DNA of 64,000 nt from positions 37,501 through 101,500 of the forward strand of contig NW_026732360.1 of assembly GCF_028476545.1 (NCBI RefSeq). Reading direction: 5' to 3'. This document shows, one piece after another, positions 9,801-19,000 of the stretch. This DNA is from Physella acuta (Eukaryota > Mollusca > Gastropoda > Physidae). The notes below the pieces were generated by a model. The model ran no database searches. It was not told the DNA's origin and worked only from the letters and a program-made list of their open reading frames with translations. Every line of letters starts with the position of its first letter. The first letter of the stretch is position 1. The position numbers were made by a program, and so were the translations under genes.

Positions 9801-12800
9801 TCAACTCTCGATAGTCACAACATATCCTTACTTTGTTGTTCTTTTTTCTTACTATCACCATGGGTGATGAGTATGGTGATTCTGTTCTTTCTATTTGCCC
9901 AGACTCAGGTAGAAAATCCAGTTCTGCTTCAACAGCTTCTCTATAAGCAACTGGTACTTGGTAATGTTTCCCTTTCATAGCACTATAATCAGTCAATTCT
10001 ATTTTGTGTTGAATTGTTTCAGTAAAACCCATTTCTGTTGTAATCACATCTTTGTATTCATTTATTATTTTGTCTATTATGTTTTTCTCATTCACTGGGA
10101 TATGATTAGTCTTAATTTCTTGTGTATTACAGCTTTCACTTATTATAGTGCAGGCCAAATGTTCCTCTTCTATCAGTTTCTCTGGCTCTACATATAATTT
10201 CTTCATTCTGTCTATGTGTATAGGAGTGTTATTTCCCTTTATGTTTATTTCATAATTGACATCAGATAGTTTCTTGATTACTTCAAAGGGTCCTTGAAAT
10301 ACATCTATGTTTTTTCTGTCTGGCAGTTTGACAAAAACTAAATCTCCTCTTTCAAAAGTTCTTAAATATCCATGTTTGTTTTTTATATTTCTGTGCCTGT
10401 CACTGGCTAACTGTGCATTCTCTTGGGCTGTCTGAACCCCATAAACTATTCTCTCTCTAGTCTGGTTTACCAGTTCATGAGGATCAAATTCCTCTTCCTG
10501 TTTATTTAATAATTTGTGTTTTAATAAAGTTAATGGGCCTCTTGGCTTTACCCCATATATCAGTTCAAAAGGAGAAAAACCTGTTGACTCATGTTTAGTC
10601 TCTCTGTATGCGAATAGTACTTGAGGTAAATACTTGTGCCATTCATCTGGGTGATCCTCTGTTACCTTTTTTAACATAGTCTTCAGTGTTTTATTCCATC
10701 TCTCATTAATCCCATTTGCTTGTGGATGGTATATGGTACTATGTACTTGTGCAATGTCCAAGAAGCTTGTGAATGCCTTTGTCAATTTGGCCTTAAACTG
10801 TGTTCCATTGTCTGATAAAATTGTATAAGGAAAACCAAATCTTTTACATACATCCTTCACAGCATCACAGATAGCCACAGCTGTAATCTCTCTAAGTGGT
10901 ATTGCCTCTGGCCATCTGGTTGCCCAATCCACTATAGTTAATATGAACTTGTGGCCCTGGGAAGTAGAGTGTTCCATAGGTCCAACTATGTCCACTGCTA
11001 TTTTTTTGGAATGGTCTTGTTACTCTATCTGTCTGTTGTATGGGTGCATTATGTTTCCCATCAATAGGATTGAGTCTTATGCATTTGGTGCATTTTCGTA
11101 TGTGTTTCTTTATGTCTTCCTTTATTAAAGGCCAGTAGTAATCTTCAGCTATTCTCTCAAATGTATTTTTTTCTGCCATGTGTGCCCCCAATGGACTGTC
11201 ATGTGCTTGTTGTAATATCTTTGTTCTCATAGGTTGTGGTACTACTATCTGAGTCTTTTCATTATTCTTGTCATCAATATATTTCCTAACTAAAACATTA
11301 TTTTCTTTGGTGTACTTAGATCCACTGGCATTCATGTTACTTGTATTGATGTTTTTCAGTATATTCTTGAGAGTATTGTCTTCTTCCTGAAGTTTAATCC
11401 ATTCATTTATATCTTTTATTAATTCTGTGGTGGTTTCCTCATTGTCCACACTTCCCTGATTTGCTTGTTTCTGTGCTCTTGTCTGAACCGCTGCTCCAAT
11501 TTGACTTTCCCATCTATCTATATCTTCCTCATTACTTTCTTTCATCTCCTTTACATTCCCAATGATCATATCTGCTATTGGTTCTTCCATGACTGCCACT
11601 TTATATTTACCTTTCAGCCAAGCAGAATCTATATCAACTACTGCTATCTTACACTCATCCTTAAATTTCTTGTTGGCATATGTCATCTTCATTATGCCAG
11701 GAATGTATTGTTCAGGTCTTACAAGGCTTTTCTTAACAATAATGCATGTGCAACCTGAATCTCTCAGGCACATTACTCTGACATTGTTTACTTTAGCTGG
11801 GAACATCTTCAGTGTTGTATTGCTTTGTCTAACAGATGCCACCATCTCTGACCCTTCTACCCCTGCTGATACCTCTTGATGATTATTTCTACTAATTCTA
11901 TTTTCTCCCCTGTTGTCTGGTCCCATTCTTGGCTGTCTACTTTGATTGTGGAATTCATTTCTACTTTGTCCATTATACTGTTCTTGTCTGTAATAATTAC
12001 TTTGACTTCTATAATTGTTATTAGGTGCATAACCTCCTCTGTAATTATTGCTGAGATGTGTATCTCTATTTTGTGAGCTGCGACACTCAGACTTTACCTG
12101 GCCTTTTTTTCCACAGTTGTAACACTCTGTGCTTCTGCTATATTTATACCTGTCTGGTTTCCATGTGGTAGGTGCACTGTTATTTCTATCTCTCTTGCTG
12201 TTGCCATACCTTCTTTGATCCCTGCTAGAGTTTCTACTGTAGACTGCTGCTGAAATCTCTTCCTGCTCTCTTTTGTCCAAAACAGCCCCTGGATGTGCAT
12301 CCTTATAAATATTGAGGTGCTCTATTAATTGTTTCTGTGTCCTAACTTTTCTTTCACTCAAAAAAGTGAATAAACTATCTGTTGCATTATTTAAAACATG
12401 ATCTATCAGGTTGAGTTCAATAATTGCCTCAGGATTCTTTAAATCTATTTCTGCCAATTCTAGCCTTTTGTTCATGCATTTGCGAATGTCAAAAATGATC
12501 TGGTTTATGTCACCAGTGTTGTTAACTCTAGCATCTCTTATAGTCTTTCTGTAATAGTCTTCTGTCTTACCAAAATGTTTCATCATAGTCTTCTTTTTCA
12601 GCCTCAGACATACTTGCTATTATGGCAATAGTCTCTCCTGTCAAATTGGTCAGTGAGGTGTAAAACGTCGAGATTTGTAAAAATCTCGATTTTTTTTTTG
12701 CACGATTACAATACTTTCTCTATACTGCGTATATACGAGAAAGTAAAAAAAAACATAAAAATAAACAAAAGACGAGACACCATTAATTATACAAAGCTTT

Positions 12801-12990
12801 CATTATTTATATTCTTTTGACCGACTTGAGGACTGACAGTATTAAGTCAAACATAAAATAAAACAGATTTTCAAAACAGACCACTGCACTCACACACATG
12901 ACATGTTGTTGTGATTAGTTTTAATTTAATATTTTTCAAAACCCGGTCAGGCCAGAAATGAGTATCCTATGTTCGTATTGTGTGTTGTGT

Positions 12991-13071
<81 letters not shown>

Positions 13072-16000
13072 TATTTTTTGCGGGGTGGCCCATTTTTTCT
13101 AGTTCCGCCACTGGTATTTTTTATTGCTTTTTGTGCTAGAAAATGATTACATTATTTATGAAATAAACATAATGATGCTCGATTGGGATAGACATACCCA
13201 TGATGCAAAAACGTTGAGAATCTGTTGTAACGTGTAATAACTGAACAAACAACTTAAAGTCGGATTCAAACCTATACTTTCGGGTTAGCACTACAGCTCT
13301 CTACCGCTAGTCCACTCCGTCACCGTATGTGTACCCTCACAGTTTTATGACAGTAAATGTTGGGGCTTATAAGCAGTCTCACAATTCTACCGATGTTGCT
13401 TTAAATTATACGTTTAATTCACTTTTTATTCGTAATGAAAAATGTATTTTGCAACACTGTTCTACTTTTATTTCTTAGCAAGACCCATGTAGAAACAGAT
13501 CACTTCGTCATTGTAATAATCAACCAGGGCCGTGCATAATTAATACAAGACAGATGAGTGATAGACGAAACATACATTTGCCAGACTATGGGTGCGAATC
13601 TAGTGATGCTTATTTTATGATAAGTTGGTCCATTACTAAAGGTAATCGCACGATTTATGGCAATACAAATAGGCTGGAACTTGGTCCCATAAGCGGTGAG
13701 TAATTGGCATTTTTTAAAATTAATTTAATTTTCTTTATTCAGCTTTTACTTGTATAAGTTCTGACCAGCCAATCACTTCATATGCCGTTATACAGAAAAA
13801 GGTGAACTCTACCTCACTTGCCCCATGGACCGTTAGCTTCTTTATTTTTGAACTACACATAATATACATATAATTGTAAAGTAATATAAGCTTTTTAGTT
13901 AATTACTAGACTACCCGTTATCTAGTTAGATAACTGTGGGTTTCGGGGGCCATCCATAAGTGACATCACATCTGTACTTTTCATCACAAAATAACCAGAC
14001 CCACATTAAAAAAGGCGTCACACCTCAGACGTTTTTGTCTTTTAAAAACACTGATTTCGTCTGAGCATGGTTCTCACAACATAATCTCTTCATATAATGA
14101 GGTCACAACAACAGATCAACTCTACTTCACCTGCCCAATGTCCTCATAACTCAGACTTGTTTTTGTCTTTAAAAAAAACACAGATTTCGGCTGAGCATGG
14201 GTCTGACCACACTATCTCTTCATATGCTGACGTCACAGGTGAACTTAACACCTACCCAACACTACTTCACCTGCCCAGTGTTCCGCCAAGTATCAGACAA
14301 CATGTTTTATCTTTAAAAAAAAAATTTCGGCCGAGCATGGCTCTGACTACACTATCCACGTTATATACTGAGGATAAAGAAACAGGTGAACACTACTTCA
14401 CCTGCCCTGTATTCCGCTAAGTTCCAATAGGCAAAGGCAACTTTATCTTCCACAAAAAAAAATAAAAAATAATAACATTGACATGTCTCGAAACCAGCCA
14501 CCCGTATAGTAACCTAATGTGCTAATCTTTTAGCTATCTAGGCTCGTACTCTGAGTTATGTAATAACTTATATATTTTACTTTTAGTCTCAGTAAGAATC
14601 TACGCGAATGGGCCCTAGATCTAGATCTAGATCTAATCTAGAATTATTTCAAATTAAATTTTATCTTAAATGTGCAAATTGCATAGCTAACAAACAAAGA
14701 TTTATATAAAATAATTAAAGCCTGAAACAGTTTAGTAGGCCCATATTATTATTCTAGTTCTTGATTATAGATGTAGAATTTAAGTTAAATCTAGATCTAG
14801 AATTTACGTTGAGTCTGGAATTAGATCTAGATTTCTAGATCTAGATTCTAGAACCTAGATAGATAAATCCCATGCATTCTCGAATTAGATGATCATTGAA
14901 GCTAAACAAAGATTTATATAAAACTAGACATACTGCCTAGCTTTGCTTGGGTTTTAAAATAAAGATATTGAGAATTTGAATGATTAATTAACTGGTGATT
15001 GGCTGTTATGTGGAGTTTTTAGGGCCTAAGTAAAATAGTATGTAGGTAGAGAACAATTTTTGTTTGCAGACAGACTGTTAATCAGGCATTTATTTAATGA
15101 CGTTAATTAATTAATTTATTTATTCATAGGTAGATTAACCACATTAATTTTAACGTTTTAGAACAATGGCTTAACTTTGACTGAAATGTGACGTTTGATA
15201 ACTCATTTTTTAATTTATTTTTCTGATTTGTTATTGGGGAGAATCTGCATTATGTGTATAGCTGTAAAATAGGATTTTTGGTGGTAAATATTGTTCTTTC
15301 TTAAACACACTGTTAATTACAAACCAATTTAAAGCCGTTAATTAATTTATTGATATATTCATTGGTAGATTAACCACATTAATTATAAAAGTTTAGAACA
15401 ATGAATTTAGTAATGGTAAAAAGATTTATTTTATTTTACAACAATGCTTAATTTTTTTTTCTTTTGACCTATATGTGAATGATAAGGTTGACTCAGGACC
15501 TCGCGGGGCACAGGGCAGGTGAAGTAGAGTCCACCTGTTTCTATGTTCTCAGCATATGAAGTGATAGTGTGGTCAGAGCCATGCTCGGCCGGAATCTTTT
15601 TTTTTTTTTTAAATACAAACATATCTGAGACTTGGCGGGGCACTGGGCAGGTGAAGTAGATTTAGTAGAGTTTTTAAAATATAAAAAATGTTATTTTGGG
15701 ATGAAAAGTGCTGGCAGACGTGATGTCATTTATGGTTGACCCCCCGAAACCCACAGTTATCTAACTAGATAACGGGTAGTCTAGTAAACTACTAAAACTC
15801 AAGTTTGATTCCATGTTTGTATATTTATTTTAATGTTTTTTTTATTTTTTTTTTATTCGTTTGGCTATAGGAGAGATTATGAATTATATGTATAGCTGTA
15901 ATATACGTATTTAGGTAGAGAACAATGTTTCTTGTTACCAAATCGTTAATCATCATAAATTAATTTAAAGACGTTAATTAATGTTTTGTTATATTAATTG

Positions 16001-19000
16001 GTAAATTAACCACTTTAGTTATAGAAGTTCGGAATAATGACTTTACTTATGGTGAAGCCACATGATTTATTACTTTCTCGTATACAGAGTAAATGCAAAG
16101 TATTGTAATCGTTTTTCGCCTCCCTGAGTCGGAAAACACAATTTTGCAATCTTGTCCGTATGTTTGTGTGTATGTGTGTGCGTGTATGTGTGTATGTAAA
16201 CACTTGAGTACCGTTACAGTTAGGTTGATGAAATTTTATATACGAGCTGACCCGCGACTTAGCACACGCCGCAATCTTGTTGTTTTATTTTCTGCTTATT
16301 AGCAATTCATAATTTGTAAATTTAACACTATCCCCTCCCACCCCACTCCTCCTCTCGACAGTGAAAACAGCTGTATACAAAGAAAGATCAAGCAGAAATT
16401 GTTACCTCCCCTTCGTTTCAAATCGTTTAAAACTAAATTATCTGTAAACATTCGTCGTGAACCAAAGCTCTCCATAAGTTGAGTACTATTTCAGAAAGGT
16501 AAATGAAATTTTACATGTAAGTAAAATATCTATTTCTCTGCCTTCTGTTAAATTTTGAGTAACTTCCGTTGACCGGAAGTATCAATTTAGGCTATTTCCG
16601 ATTTCTCTAAAAACGAATGTAAATTTATTAAGTACTAATAATATTCCGCATTATTATACACATTTTTTGGGCGTTTTCTAGGAGTGCAATTTTTTTTTCT
16701 ACGACATACTATTCTAATTTAAAAAGTGTAAGCAATTAATTTAAAAAACCGGAAGTGATCTCCCCTAAACTTTCTCGAATATTCTAATATAACACTATGG
16801 AGGATGGCAATTCAATATTTTAAATCCATTTTTAATTACTTAAGCTTTTAATAAAAGAATAGAAACTTATAAAAAAAAGAATTGCACACCAAGTGAACGC
16901 CAAATAAAATGTGCATAATAGTGCGGGATATTATTAGTACTTTATAATTCGGAAATAGCGAGAATTACTACTTCCGGTCGACGGAAATTACTCAAATTTG
17001 ACAGAAGGCAGAGAATTAGATTTTTTAATTACGTGTGAAATTTCATTTATCTTTCTGAAATAGTACTCTAGTTATAGGCTTTTGAAAAATTCAAAGTAGG
17101 AAAAGTTCCACTTCCAGTTATTGGAAATCGCTCAAAAGTTTATTCGAATCTACGATTTTGATATAATACTTATATGTGAAATTTCATCAAACTAGCTGTT
17201 ACGGTAGTCCAGTTATCGTGTTTACCCACAGACACATAGACACACAGACACACACACAGACATACGGACAAGATTGCAAAACTATGCTTTCCGACTCATT
17301 AAGCCCTAAAACGTCGAGATTTGCAAAAATCTCGAAAATTTCGATTTTTTTGTACGATTACAAGACTTTCTCTATACTTTGTATATACGAGAAAGTAAAA
17401 ATGGATTAAAAATCATGTCTATATCCCGAGTTGCCATCCCGCGTAGTGTTATATAAGAATATTCGAGAAAGTTTATGTGAGATCACTCCCGGTTTATTTA
17501 CTTTTTATAACAATAATGGCAGCTTTCATCGAAGATTTTTTTGCCCATTTAAAAGTTTAACGCGTTATTAAGCTAATTTTCTGTCGGCTATACTTTTAAC
17601 GATTCTATACTAAATTTTTTCAGGCTTTAATTATTTTATATAAATCTTTGATTGTTTAGCTATGGAATTGGCTAGTTAGGGATATAATATACGGCATATT
17701 TGCGTAACTGAAGTTTATTACTTTGTAGTTAAGGACTTAGACTTCGCTAATTTGTTAGCACTCACATATCTAAGAGCTCAATATACTATGGACATGGTGC
17801 CCACATAGATAAGATGATAGTGCAAGTTACCAAGCGGATGATACGGGTTTGAGACCCATCACGACAAAAAAAATGTTTTTTTCAATTTTTAATTTCTGAT
17901 ATATACGAAGTATAGAGAGTCTTTTAATCGTGCAGATTTCGACGTATTACACCTCTCTGAGTCGGAAATACATAGTTTTGCAATCTTGTCCGTATGGCTC
18001 TCTTTGAGTGTGTGTGTCTGTAAACACGATAATTTGAGTACCGTTACAGCTAGGTTGATGAAATTTCATATATAAGTATTTTATCCACATCACAGATCCG
18101 TATCAACTTTTCAGCGTTTTCCGATAACCGGAAGTGGTACTTTTTCTACTTTAAATTTATCAAATGCCTATAACTTGAGTTCTATTTTAGACAGATAAAT
18201 GAAATTTTATATGTAAGTAAAAGATCTAATTCTCTACCTTCTGTCAAATTTTGAGTGATTTACGTTGACAGGAAGTACTTATTTACGCTATTTCTAAAAA
18301 TAAAAACTAATATGTAAATGTATTAAGTACTAATAATATTGCGCACTATTATGCACTTTTTTATTTGGCGTTCACTTGGTGTGCAATTCTTTTTTCTACG
18401 AGATTTTATTCTATTTTTAAAAGTTTAAGTATTTAAAATGGATTAAAAATCATGTCTATAACCAGAGTTTCCATCCCCTGAGAAAGTTTAGGGGATACCA
18501 CTCCCGAGTTTTAAAAATGTGATTAAAAAAAGATTGCTGTAGTGACTTTGTGGGACACAGGGCAGGTAAAGTAGAGTTTATCTATTTCTGTGTGGTCAGC
18601 ATATGAAAGGATAGTGTGGTCAGAGCCATGCTCGACCGAAATATTTTTTAAACGATAAAAACATGTTGTCTGAGACTTTTCGGGACACTGGGCAGGTAAA
18701 GTAGAGTTGGGCAGTCGTAGAGTTTACCTGTGATGTCAGCATATGAAGGGATAGTGTGGTCAGACCCATGCTCAAGCGAAATCAGTGTTTTAAAAGATAA
18801 AACATGCCTGACTTAGGGGGACACTGGGCTAGTGAAGTAGAGTTGACATGTTTTTGTGACCTTAGCATATGAAGAGATGGCATGGTCAAACCCATTGTCA
18901 GCCGAAATTGGTGTTTTTAAAAGACAACGTCTGAGATGTGACGTCTTTTTAAATGTGGGTCTGGCTTTTTTTGTAACGATAAGTGACAGACGTGATGTCA

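Larger units (their letters stand above)
7007..12650 (-). mobile_element. GMR1-like LTR retrotransposon (integrase before reverse transcriptase), broken
   Basis: Read on the minus strand the parts run: gag with one CCHC knuckle ([14 protein letters not shown]) ~12.6-11.9 kb; protease-like region ~11.8-11.6 kb; integrase zinc-binding region (HDSPLGAHM...CTKC) ~11.2 kb; integrase core ([24 protein letters not shown]) ~11.0-10.5 kb; reverse transcriptase ([23 protein letters not shown]) ~10.1-9.3 kb; RNase H ([12 protein letters not shown]) ~9.2-9.0 kb. Integrase upstream of RT within a Ty3/gypsy-type pol is the known GMR1 arrangement. A probable 3' LTR lies at ~7007-7290, next to a purine tract (minus strand) near 7291-7306. 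No 5' LTR is seen, so its age cannot be taken from LTRs. It carries an estimated 2-4 breaks plus a nested repeat (8106-8774). Confidence 0.88.
6186..13113 (-). mobile_element. hAT element (copy 2) enlarged to 6.9 kb by nested insertions
   Basis: The left terminus (CAGGGGCGGAACTACAGTG) and right terminus (TTCTAGTTCCGCCACTG) are the two ends of the same hAT family. They are flanked by a perfect 8-bp duplication GTATTTTT (6178-6185 and 13114-13121). Family sequence is found at 6186-6260, 6966-7005 and 12740-13113. Everything between is younger insertion or filler, mainly a GMR1-like retroelement (7007-12650) and a foldback fragment. A middle part of the hAT is missing. The element lies in the first visible intron of the cysteine-rich gene. 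Confidence 0.88.

Noticed and set aside
9030-12076. Several + strand frames of 60-118 codons
   Set aside because: Shadows of the minus-strand retroelement.
13250-13325. Possible functional tRNA gene (also at 32.5, 40.5 and 17.8 kb)
   Set aside because: A and B boxes are visible, but the acceptor and anticodon stems do not pair properly. One copy has a SINE tail.
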